Shown here: positions 1 to 6,228 of the stretch, one piece after another
How the letters are laid out: the number at the start of each line of letters is the position of its first letter
Position numbering within the stretch: the stretch's first letter is position 1
Assembly: GCA_027046525.1 (NCBI GenBank)
Contig: JALTYD010000044.1
Coordinates: 10,174-21,906 of the forward strand
Source of the DNA: Pyrodictiaceae archaeon
GTDB taxonomy: Archaea; Thermoproteota; Thermoprotei_A; Sulfolobales; Pyrodictiaceae
Length of the DNA: 11,733 nucleotides
Reading direction: 5' to 3'
Position numbers and translations under genes: made by a program
Notes under the pieces: model-generated
The model's database searches: none
Told to the model about the DNA's origin: nothing
The model's input: only the letters and a program-made list of their open reading frames with translations

Positions 1-20
1 GTTAATGTTTTATAACATAG

Positions 21-31
21 AAAAAAGGGGG
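21..31 (-). terminator. Possible pyrimidine-tract terminator after the methyltransferase fragment
   Basis: Read on the minus strand this is five C followed by six T, about 45 bases after the TAA at 75-77. Archaeal transcription often stops at T-rich runs without a hairpin. If the methyltransferase frame actually continues past its TAA, this tract would lie inside a coding region and the call would fall. Confidence 0.25.
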
Positions 32-74
32 AACAGTTGTTTTTCGTAAAGTTAAATAGATCTAAGATAGAAGC

Positions 75-419
75 TTACGGAAAAAAAGGGAATCTTCTTC
101 CGAAAGGTTTTACTAACGAAGCAGTATAAGTAGTAAAGAAACCTAGATATGCACCGATATCAACTACTATATCTCCTTCTCTCACTATAATTCTTCTACC
201 GAGGTCATAGTCGTTTAGACAGAAGATATGAATAATATTCGCCCATGCACTTAGCAGCTGACTACATGGTATTAGTAGCTTGAGATCACCAACTACTATT
301 TCTACTTCATCTTCGCATACTTCAAGAGCTCCCAGTAGACGATCTATGGTTTCTCTCCTGAGACATTTTATTGATTCTTCTCGTAGCCACTGAAGATCAA
401 TATTATGCTGTTCTACCAT
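75..419 (-). pseudogene. FkbM-type SAM-dependent methyltransferase, N-terminal fragment
   Basis: The 114-codon frame carries a recognisable SAM-binding motif I near its end (residues about 82-103, with VREGDIVVDIGAYLGFFT) preceded by a helical region, as in the N-terminal third of FkbM-family methyltransferases, which are usually 230-300 aa. The expected continuation after motif I (GKVYAFEP-like, then the rest of the Rossmann fold) is replaced by GRRFPFFP and a TAA stop. Past that TAA the same frame stays open to the window edge, so the gene may be broken by a nonsense change or by a shift near the 7-base A tract at 81-87 (a T tract on the coding strand). It starts with ATG 34 bases after the vapC stop and has no clear GGTG site. 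The rest of the gene lies outside the window, so a full pseudogene call is inference; a short functional protein is unlikely because the catalytic fold is incomplete. Confidence 0.55.
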
Positions 420-453
420 AACTAGTCACTACATACTATGTTTTAGCTACTAA

Positions 454-951
454 TCAAGGTGGGAGATACTGATAGCCACTAATTCTTCGTAGTTCTTCGC
501 TAAATGTAGCTATTTTCTGTATTCTCAACTTCTCAGCAACAGCTAGTATTAAGGCATCGTTGAGAGGTAGATTATATCTAGCTGCAATTTTGATACTTTG
601 CTCAATATCATCAGCTTGTACACCATAGATCATTATCCTGCCTGTAGAATGGAGATAGAAGAAATAGGATACGAATCTCTCTAGATCAATGTAGGATTTC
701 GCCCTTATAGTTTTGTCTTTTAGTGATTTAATAGCATCAGATACTCTTGTAGCACCAGTCTCTCTACTAATAAGAGCTATTAGTACTTTCTCTATAGCCT
801 CATATAATGCTATACTCGGTATTACTAGTTCTTCGCTTCTCCTCTCAGCCCTAGAGAAGAGATTAGTAGCAAATTCGACTCCTTCTTCGCCAAGTGCTAG
901 TCTAATGAGAACGGTTGAATCTACTAGTATGAATTTACTCTTACTCACCAT
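454..951 (-). CDS. vapC: PIN-domain ribonuclease toxin (VapC-like)
   Basis: A 165-aa PIN-domain protein, the toxin of a VapBC pair; such proteins are metal-dependent RNases that cut tRNA, rRNA or mRNA. Visible active-site residues are D11 (in VDSTVLI), E51 (in IALYEAIEK) and D132 (in LPLNDALILAVA). The fourth acidic residue, normally in a TFDxDF-like motif, appears as S151 in IATFSEELRRI, so the metal site may be weakened or use E152/E153. The ATG start is supported by AGGTG at 959-963, exactly 7 bases upstream and overlapping the stop codon of the antitoxin gene. The 10-base gap to vapB indicates a two-gene operon with translational coupling. The exact RNA target cannot be told from sequence. 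Confidence 0.85.
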   Translation of the reverse strand: MVSKSKFILVDSTVLIRLALGEEGVEFATNLFSRAERRSEELVIPSIALYEAIEKVLIALISRETGATRVSDAIKSLKDKTIRAKSYIDLERFVSYFFYLHSTGRIMIYGVQADDIEQSIKIAARYNLPLNDALILAVAEKLRIQKIATFSEELRRISGYQYLPP

Positions 952-961
952 CTAATGACAC

Positions 962-1174
962 CTATACATAGTATCTCTCTAATTCATCTATTCTGATCCT
1001 AGAATCCCTAGCTATTGCTTTTATATTCTCGATACTTGGTGCTTCTAGATACTTTATGTATAGCTTCATTGCCTCTCTGACTGCTTCACTTCTTGATAGA
1101 CCATGACGTTGTACTACTTCGTCGAATTTTTCTAGTAGTTCTCTTGGTAGTCTTATGTATATAGCTGTAGACAT
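962..1174 (-). CDS. vapB: Ribbon-helix-helix antitoxin (VapB/CopG-like)
   Basis: A 70-aa protein starting MSTAIYIRLPRELLEKF: a β-strand (residues 3-8) for DNA contact followed by two helices with the turn HGLSRSEAVREAMKLYI, the typical ribbon-helix-helix pattern. The C-terminal 25 residues are probably the toxin-binding tail. The open frame extends 25 codons further upstream to 1249, but ATG at 1174 is preferred because GGTG at 1182-1185 lies exactly 7 bases before it, a TATA-like box lies at 1219-1226, and homology-like sequence begins only here. It precedes vapC by 10 bases. By analogy with the family it should neutralise the PIN protein and repress its own promoter; the operator would lie in the 1175-1230 stretch. 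Confidence 0.85.
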   Translation of the reverse strand: MSTAIYIRLPRELLEKFDEVVQRHGLSRSEAVREAMKLYIKYLEAPSIENIKAIARDSRIRIDELERYYV

Positions 1175-1218
1175 AATTGTACACCATTGGGTTCCTAAGA
1201 CTATACAACTTACGTGCT

Positions 1219-1226
1219 CTATATAG
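1219..1226 (-). promoter_or_regulatory. TATA-like box of the vapBC operon
   Basis: The palindromic CTATATAG is centred about 48 bases before the vapB ATG. Transcription would begin near 1196, giving a leader of about 21 bases that contains the GGTG site. Being symmetric, it could also serve the plus strand, although the plus-strand gene has a closer candidate at 1277-1286. Confidence 0.45.
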
Positions 1227-1276
1227 ATAACGAGTTGGCGTTTATGCACTAATATACTTCTCTATTCTACGATATG

Positions 1277-1286
1277 ATTTTTAATC
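1277..1286 (+). promoter_or_regulatory. TATA-like box of the small gene at 1328
   Basis: ATTTTTAATC would place the transcript start near 1306, just upstream of the ATG codons at 1313 and 1328. It lies inside the longer open frame that begins at 1274, which is one reason to reject that longer start. Confidence 0.35.
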
Positions 1287-1327
1287 CATTTTACTGTATC
1301 ACTATCTCTCCTATGGGATGTTGTAGT

Positions 1328-1564
1328 ATGTCTAGGCGGATCTATACAAAGTACCAAGTAGCTCTAGAAAAACTAGGCTACAGACAGCTAGATGTATATC
1401 GTTACAAGGATAGAGATGTACTGAGAATTATTGACAGAACGGGGAGAATCTATATTGTAAATCTACCAACTCATAGAGAAAGTATGGAACTAGAAGACTT
1501 CATTGACTATGTTAAGAAAGAAGTAGCTAGGCAGAAAGAAACAGAGAAGAAGAAGCACCGCTAG
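1328..1564 (+). CDS. Small conserved-looking hypothetical protein
   Basis: A 78-aa protein starting MSRRIYTKYQVALEKLGY. It has a short helix, two or three predicted β-strands (QLDVYRYKDRDVLRII and RTGRIYIVNLP), then a charged helix ending in a lysine-rich tail (KETEKKKHR). The high charge and basic tail suggest a nucleic-acid or ribonucleoprotein association, but this is only inference and I recognise no family. The frame is open from 1274; ATG at 1328 is preferred because the preceding codons overlap a TATA-like box and encode an unlikely Cys/Pro-rich lead (ATG at 1313 remains possible). There is no GGTG site, so translation may start with a short or absent leader. It is divergent from vapBC and convergent with thyX, with a 30-base gap to the latter. 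Confidence 0.65.
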   Translation: MSRRIYTKYQVALEKLGYRQLDVYRYKDRDVLRIIDRTGRIYIVNLPTHRESMELEDFIDYVKKEVARQKETEKKKHR

Positions 1565-1594
1565 AGACCAAGAAAGATACAGAGTATTATACAA

Positions 1595-2530
1595 CTAATA
1601 ACTATTTGTATAATTTGCATATCTAATACATCTAGGTATCCCATTGCGTGGAACAAGCTCGGGACATCTCTCTATAGCTGGCTCAACTGATCCAGAGGCA
1701 TATTCTTCGAGAGTTACAGGGTCCCACCTTACTCTATTCTCCTCTAGCAGACATCGAGGCCCAGAATAACTGAATATCTCAGGATGTACTCTGAGCAATT
1801 CCTCTCTAATTCTCCATGCTAGCAGCCTTATCTCCCACTGAGCTCTAGTACACATTCTCAAAGGCAAGAAACTCTCTACTAACTCTCTTGCATTCATAGT
1901 AGCAACTATTCTAGTTCTTACAGCTGCAGGAACCAAGTAGCGTGCATCTTCTCGGTGTAAGTCGTCTGCTAGTAGAGAATAGTAGGAAGAGAGACTATTA
2001 GCATAGATGTCATTGTATTTCTCTATAATTTTATAACTCCACCTAGGATTGTAGACAAATCCTATACTTAGAGCTTCTGCAAGCTCTTCTAGTTGTAGAC
2101 TCTGTACTGCTATCTTAGCTATCTCAGAGTATACTCTGTAGTCTTCTTTTTTTAACGGCTTAGATGGACAGTCTACTTCTAGTTTCTTACATAGCTCTAA
2201 CACTGTTTTCCTCAAAAATCCTTCACTATATCTCATACTCTGCTGTGTATAGCTAGCGAATCGATGTCTAACTAGCTGATGGCTACAGACTCTAGAGCAT
2301 TCTATCTCGAAGGTGTATGTGGAGTGTTCTAGAGGAGAACCATGTGATCTACGGATAAGCTCTTTTATCCAAGTTTTTATTTCTCCCGGCTCCATGCTCC
2401 ATAGATCTTCAATAGGCTTCTTACTCGTTGATACTCTAGCTGATACTGCTACGAGGCGGGATCCCTCTGTGTTATAGGATACTAATTTTACATTAACTGG
2501 AGGAGCTAGATTTAGCTGTTTTGATAGAAT
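1595..2530 (-). CDS. thyX: Flavin-dependent thymidylate synthase ThyX, with an apparent ATT start
   Basis: ThyX makes dTMP from dUMP using methylene-tetrahydrofolate, FAD and NADPH, as a homotetramer. The signature RHR-x7-S is visible as RHRFASYTQQS (residues 88-98 counted from the ATT). Also visible are SHGSPLEHSTYTF (the HG..P.EH segment) and the C-terminal NARELVESFLPLRMCTRAQWEIR dUMP-binding region. The first in-frame ATG (2395) would yield 266 aa but would discard the conserved N-terminal strand and helix, readable upstream as VNVKLVSYNTEGSRLVAVSA and RVSTSKKP, which match the usual ThyX start. Between the upstream stop (2570-2572) and 2395 there is no in-frame ATG, GTG or TTG. AGGTG at 2538-2542 lies exactly 7 bases before an ATT at 2528-2530, giving 311 aa. 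The gene lies 139 bases downstream of nrdJ on the same strand. Family call is certain; start codon is inference. Confidence 0.93.
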   Translation of the reverse strand: MLSKQLNLAPPVNVKLVSYNTEGSRLVAVSARVSTSKKPIEDLWSMEPGEIKTWIKELIRRSHGSPLEHSTYTFEIECSRVCSHQLVRHRFASYTQQSMRYSEGFLRKTVLELCKKLEVDCPSKPLKKEDYRVYSEIAKIAVQSLQLEELAEALSIGFVYNPRWSYKIIEKYNDIYANSLSSYYSLLADDLHREDARYLVPAAVRTRIVATMNARELVESFLPLRMCTRAQWEIRLLAWRIREELLRVHPEIFSYSGPRCLLEENRVRWDPVTLEEYASGSVEPAIERCPELVPRNGIPRCIRYANYTNSY

Positions 2531-2537
2531 GGAGTAC

Positions 2538-2542
2538 CACCT
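2538..2542 (-). promoter_or_regulatory. Ribosome binding site that points to an ATT start for thyX
   Basis: AGGTG on the minus strand matches the complement of the archaeal 16S 3' end (CACCT). Its 7-base spacing to ATT equals the spacing seen before vapB (ATG), vapC (ATG), dut (TTG) and the ATA-started gene at 5758-6198. Confidence 0.6.
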
Positions 2543-2567
2543 ATTTTCACTATAGTCTATTATCCCT

Positions 2568-2577
2568 GTTTATGTAG
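2568..2577 (-). promoter_or_regulatory. TATA-like box of thyX
   Basis: CTACATAAAC on the minus strand is centred about 42 bases before the proposed ATT start. Transcription would begin near 2546, leaving a leader of about 16 bases that includes the AGGTG site. It suggests that thyX can be transcribed separately from nrdJ. Confidence 0.4.
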
Positions 2578-2669
2578 GAGCTAGGCTAGTAATACTCTAT
2601 AGGGATATAGTTCAGACATAGGTATAGACTAGTAGTATTTGTAGAAATAGAAGCTGAGTTGTTCTCTGC

Positions 2670-5558
2670 TTATCGTTCACATGTAAGACACGTAGAGTTT
2701 TGTGTTATATCTAGAACAAGTGTTCCTCTCCTACCATTCTTCTTAGGTATCTCTAACCTTATCTTATTCTTCTCATCTCTCTTTGTCTTTCTTAGAATTT
2801 TCTGTCTAGTAGCTCCATTATCTCCACCAAAGAGTATAACTTGTTGTCCTTTACTTTCATCGCGATATATTGTTATACCTTTTAAGCCTCCTAGCCATGC
2901 TGTTAAGTATATTGCTTCTACTTGTTCAATAGGTGCATTTTTTGGTAGATTTATTGTTTTACTTATAGCTTGATCTACATAGAGTTGTGAAGCGAGCTGG
3001 TGAGCTAAGTGGTACCAGAGTGGGAAGTCCATGCTAGTTGGGAATTTATTAGCTAGTTCTTCTAGTTCTTGTAGTATATCTCTATAGTTTGTCTGACTTA
3101 GCTCTTCTCTTAGCTCTGGTAGAGCGTTTCTTAGCGAGCCTTTGTACCTAGCTATTATATTGTAGATTTTGCTTAGTATAGTTCTAGGTAAATTGTACTT
3201 CTTAGCTATTTCGAGTAGTTTATCTCTGAAGGGTTTTACTACTTCTAAGAATTCTCCAACTGCTACACGTCTCTTGTAGACTAGTGCAAAGAATGGTTCT
3301 ATTCCTGAACTAGTACCAGCTATTATACTTATAGTACCTGTTGGTGCTACAGTAGTAGTGACAGTATTTCTAGGTGCTCGTGCTCCAACCATTCTACCAT
3401 ATGTTTTTAGTAGCTCCCAGCATGCTAGTGGATTCCATATCGCGAGTGCTAATAGGTACCTAGGGTTATTTGCAGTTTGTAGAGGATTTGTCTTGAGAGC
3501 TTCCCAGTATATTTCTCTAGATATACCAAATACTTCTCTGAGTATTTTTTCGAGAGTTTCACGTGGTACGAGTTTTATTTTTCCATTCTTCTCAATCCTC
3601 GTAGCAAATTCCTGTGGCAGAGAATTGATGATTTCTTTAGGAATTTCCAGCCTGTGGTATTCTAGTTCTAGATAGCTATTGTTTATCTTAGCTACACGGC
3701 CTGCTTTTACTAGAGCTGGCGTATGTAGTTCCACGAGTTCTTCAGGTTCTGTTTCTTCTAGACAGCTTTGTTTCTTCCAATCGTACATCTTGCATTCAAA
3801 TGCAGGTGCATGTCCTTTTTCTGCTCCAAGTTCCCAGCTTCTCTTCCAGGCAAATACTTCTAGAGATGCCATTACAATAAGTGTAAATGCTACTGCTTCA
3901 TCACTATCATAGGGTATTTCTAGTTTTGCTAGCGCATTGGCGAGACCCATTATCCCTAAGCCTATCTTGCGAGTAAACTGGTTCGCCTTGTTATGTCTAG
4001 GATCAGGGTGTTTATTTACATCGATGATAGAGTCTAGAGAATCTACTGCTAGTTCTACATCTTTCATAAACTCGTCTAGGTGGAAGATTCCATCTGAGAT
4101 ATATTTGTCTATACTAATACTGCCTAGATTGCAGCTTTCAAAGGGATAGAGCCACTGCTCCGAACACGGGTTTGTCGTAGTAGCTACACCTAGCCATGGT
4201 GTAGGATTCCACTTATTGTGGTTATCAGGATATACTACGCCGGGATCTCCTCCACCCCATGCATTTTCAATTATTTCTCTCCATATCCTCCGAGCAGGAT
4301 ATTTCCATGCTATAGGATTTTTAGTATCTGACGAGTAGCCGTGTTCTACGAGTATTTTTCTCGCATAGTTAAGTGAGTCTTCTAGTATATCTTCATATAT
4401 GCCTAGGTAGGGGTTTTTGAGAAGCCATGGTTGTTTCTCGATGAGTTCTCCTATTCTTCCGAGTCCAGTAGATCTGGATATCGTGTAGTGTATTTTGTAG
4501 ATGCCATTTTCTCCTTCTCTAGATAGCCTCGGATTTACCATCCACCAGTCTTTATCTCCTACTACTGCTTCCATGAAGTAGTCATTAACTGCTACGCTTA
4601 TGTTAAAGTTAGTTAGATTAGCATCTTGTAGAGGTGGTTTCTTAGCTTGTATAAAACCAGCATCTTCTACACTCCATGTACCATCTCTTGAGAGCTTCTC
4701 GACTAGTTCTCTAATTTCTTGGCTGACTTCGTAGCCTTCGCTGTATAGTTCTGAGATCAGTTCCCTAAATACATCTATTATGTTTCTAACTTGTGGTGGA
4801 AGTTTATTCCTAAGAGCAACCCATGGATCGAAACCAGGTGTTATAATATCGGGGTGCCATATGTGCATTATACCCATATTTGCTCCTCTACGTTTTCCTC
4901 CTTGTTTTACACTCTCAGTTACTGCATCGTATATGTGTATGAAGCTTAGAGGGCCACTACTATAGCTACCTGTGCCTTTAACTATATCCCATCTAGGTCT
5001 TAGCTCTGAGAATGAGAATCCTTGTCCTCCACCCCACTTGAAAGTCATTGCTTGTACTACAGCAGTATCCATTATTGAGTACATATCGTCGTAGATTGGT
5101 GTAACATAACATGCTGATAGAGTACCTCGAGAACCATTAACGTACATGTTGAAGAGAGTTGGGCTATTGAATAGAAATTTCCCATCTACGAGGAGTTTAT
5201 ATAGCCTTTCTGCGTCTACATTCTGTGATAGCCCTAGAGCTACTCTCTTCATAACCATTGATGGTGTTTCTGTATATCTGCCTTTCTCGTCCCGAGAGAG
5301 ATATCTAGCCATGAGGACTCTTATAGCATTGTAGGAGAACCGGGTATCGTCGTAGCATAGTGTTTGTTTCACACATTCTGGTAGAGGAGCAAGCTTTCCA
5401 CCATTTGATGCATACCCCGTGTAGCTACTACTTACTTCTTCGTAGATATCTCTTAGGAGGAGCTTTTTTGCTTCTTCCTCCAGCTTAGGATCATAAAGAC
5501 TATCCTGTATGAGTTTTAGCTGTTGTTTGTCAGAGTGTTTGTACAATGGTAGAAACAC
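2670..5558 (-). CDS. nrdJ: Class II (adenosylcobalamin-dependent) ribonucleotide reductase
   Basis: This 962-aa protein reduces ribonucleotides to deoxyribonucleotides, using a thiyl radical made from coenzyme B12. The active-site triad is visible as N463-C465-E467 in TTNPCSEQ, with C476 (ESCNLGS) and C150 (LSACYVTP) as the redox pair. The substrate-site motif VAPTGTISIIAGTSSGIEP is at 738-755. The chain ends with a C957-x-x-C960 pair (STCLTC) that would accept electrons from thioredoxin or glutaredoxin. No N-terminal ATP cone is evident. The length fits archaeal class II enzymes with insertions (roughly 240-310 and 330-430). Class II is favoured over class I because of the fused C-terminal CxxC and overall motif pattern. 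The GTG at 5556-5558 is itself part of an AGGTG sequence, so an in-frame TTG at 5544-5546, 9 bases after it, is an alternative start four codons in. Confidence 0.95.
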   Translation of the reverse strand: MFLPLYKHSDKQQLKLIQDSLYDPKLEEEAKKLLLRDIYEEVSSSYTGYASNGGKLAPLPECVKQTLCYDDTRFSYNAIRVLMARYLSRDEKGRYTETPSMVMKRVALGLSQNVDAERLYKLLVDGKFLFNSPTLFNMYVNGSRGTLSACYVTPIYDDMYSIMDTAVVQAMTFKWGGGQGFSFSELRPRWDIVKGTGSYSSGPLSFIHIYDAVTESVKQGGKRRGANMGIMHIWHPDIITPGFDPWVALRNKLPPQVRNIIDVFRELISELYSEGYEVSQEIRELVEKLSRDGTWSVEDAGFIQAKKPPLQDANLTNFNISVAVNDYFMEAVVGDKDWWMVNPRLSREGENGIYKIHYTISRSTGLGRIGELIEKQPWLLKNPYLGIYEDILEDSLNYARKILVEHGYSSDTKNPIAWKYPARRIWREIIENAWGGGDPGVVYPDNHNKWNPTPWLGVATTTNPCSEQWLYPFESCNLGSISIDKYISDGIFHLDEFMKDVELAVDSLDSIIDVNKHPDPRHNKANQFTRKIGLGIMGLANALAKLEIPYDSDEAVAFTLIVMASLEVFAWKRSWELGAEKGHAPAFECKMYDWKKQSCLEETEPEELVELHTPALVKAGRVAKINNSYLELEYHRLEIPKEIINSLPQEFATRIEKNGKIKLVPRETLEKILREVFGISREIYWEALKTNPLQTANNPRYLLALAIWNPLACWELLKTYGRMVGARAPRNTVTTTVAPTGTISIIAGTSSGIEPFFALVYKRRVAVGEFLEVVKPFRDKLLEIAKKYNLPRTILSKIYNIIARYKGSLRNALPELREELSQTNYRDILQELEELANKFPTSMDFPLWYHLAHQLASQLYVDQAISKTINLPKNAPIEQVEAIYLTAWLGGLKGITIYRDESKGQQVILFGGDNGATRQKILRKTKRDEKNKIRLEIPKKNGRRGTLVLDITQNSTCLTCER

Positions 5559-5610
5559 CTCTCTGGCAAGTATAACTACTAGGCATTGCTGAGCCTTTAC
5601 CTTAATCAGA

Positions 5611-5620
5611 CATAAATATG
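5611..5620 (-). promoter_or_regulatory. TATA-like box of nrdJ
   Basis: CATATTTATG on the minus strand is centred about 57 bases before the GTG. Transcription would start near 5589 with a leader of about 30 bases. Confidence 0.4.
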
Positions 5621-5694
5621 TATGTAATACTATATTAGCCTGCGTGAGCTACAGTATTATTTTTCCAGTGGAGGTAAGAACTGAGTAGTACCTT

Positions 5695-5704
5695 GTTTAT
5701 ATAG
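5695..5704 (-). promoter_or_regulatory. Second TATA-like box upstream of nrdJ, orientation uncertain
   Basis: CTATATAAAC (minus) is the closest match in the intergenic region to a canonical archaeal TATA box, but it lies about 140 bases from the nrdJ start. The minus strand is preferred only because no plus-strand gene follows. Confidence 0.3.
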
Positions 5705-5757
5705 TTGAAAGACTATATGAGGTAGAAGTAGTATTACAGGGTTTTAAGTTTTGACGT

Positions 5758-6198
5758 TTATGTAAAGTATAGTATTGTTTCTTCTTCGAGATTCTCCGTA
5801 AATGTTTTTCTTCTAGGTGAACTTATAACTGCTAATGTCCTAGTAGTAAGTATAGCGTATTTATAGATGTATTCGGCTGGGAGAATAATAGTTAGGTATT
5901 TTTCAAAGCCGAGATTTGTATAGGTAAAAGAGAATCCATCTACTTCTATTCTATCTTCGATATCTATTCTTGGTGGTTTCAATGGGATGATTTCTTGGGG
6001 AAGATCTACGTAGAACACTTTGTTGTTTTCGTACTCTCCTTCGCTAACTGTTATGCTTGAATTTATAGTAATTGTTCTTGACTCTAACTTTATACTGATG
6101 TTTTTACCCTCGATGATGAGGTAGTGGTGGTGTATGCAGAGTTTTAGTGCTTTATAGTCCCATTTTACGTATAGTTCTACTCTGCACTTGTCTGGTAT
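5758..6198 (-). CDS. Unknown protein of about 146 aa, apparent ATA start, in operon with a KaiC-like ATPase
   Basis: I do not recognise this protein. It looks β-rich, with alternating hydrophobic stretches such as KLCIHHHYLIIEGKNISIKL and ITINSSITVSEGEY, a central proline-containing segment (LPQEIIPLKPPRIDIEDRI) and YLTIILPAEYIYKYAILTTR near the C-terminus; there is no membrane segment or signal peptide. The only in-frame conventional start is GTG at 6016-6018, which would give 86 aa, has no GGTG site, and cuts through a sequence that reads smoothly across it. The frame is open back to the TAA of the KaiC gene (6229-6231). AGGTG at 6206-6210 lies exactly 7 bases before ATA at 6196-6198, the same geometry as thyX. 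The gene follows the KaiC stop by 30 bases, so co-transcription is likely. Existence of the gene is fairly sure; the ATA start is inference. Confidence 0.65.
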   Translation of the reverse strand: MPDKCRVELYVKWDYKALKLCIHHHYLIIEGKNISIKLESRTITINSSITVSEGEYENNKVFYVDLPQEIIPLKPPRIDIEDRIEVDGFSFTYTNLGFEKYLTIILPAEYIYKYAILTTRTLAVISSPRRKTFTENLEEETILYFT

Positions 6199-6205
6199 AG
6201 CTCGA

Positions 6206-6210
6206 CACCT
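6206..6210 (-). promoter_or_regulatory. Ribosome binding site that points to an ATA start
   Basis: AGGTG on the minus strand, 7 bases before ATA (6196-6198) and 18 bases after the KaiC stop codon. No ATG, GTG or TTG occurs in frame between the KaiC stop and 6018. Confidence 0.55.
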
Positions 6211-6228
6211 ACTTGTTGATGATCCTAG

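Larger units (their letters stand above)
5559..5757. other. Intergenic stretch between nrdJ and the unknown gene at 5758
   Basis: About 200 bases without a supported gene. It contains the proposed nrdJ TATA box (5611-5620) and a second strong box at 5695-5704 (GTTTATATAG plus strand, CTATATAAAC minus strand). If the second box works on the minus strand, it would give nrdJ a leader of about 115 bases or drive a small RNA; on the plus strand, it would give a transcript antisense to the gene at 5758. I see no tRNA, C/D-box RNA pattern or clear riboswitch core. Confidence 0.4.

Noticed and set aside
75..100. Programmed frameshift at the A/T homopolymer in the methyltransferase
   Set aside because: The tract is not a known slippery heptamer on the coding strand, and no alternative frame after it gives convincing methyltransferase sequence.
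713..955. Plus-strand 80-codon open frame opposite vapC
   Set aside because: Complement of the vapC coding sequence, with low-complexity Ser/Leu/Ile composition and no supporting signals.
1175..1249. 25-residue N-terminal extension of the VapB antitoxin
   Set aside because: The ribbon-helix-helix strand starts at the ATG at 1174, which has a GGTG site at the standard spacing; the extension covers the TATA-like box.
2659..5334. Several open frames of 60-105 codons on the plus strand opposite nrdJ
   Set aside because: They are antisense shadows of nrdJ, have no ribosome sites or family resemblance, and show Ser/Leu/Phe-rich composition typical of reversed coding sequence.
5559..5680. Cobalamin riboswitch upstream of nrdJ
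   Set aside because: A CCACTG-like string occurs on the minus strand, but no B12-box context or paired core could be found, and this class is not common in archaea.
6105..6225. TGATGA strings resembling C/D-box RNA box C on the plus strand
   Set aside because: They lie within or next to minus-strand coding sequence and no box D (CTGA) occurs at a suitable distance.
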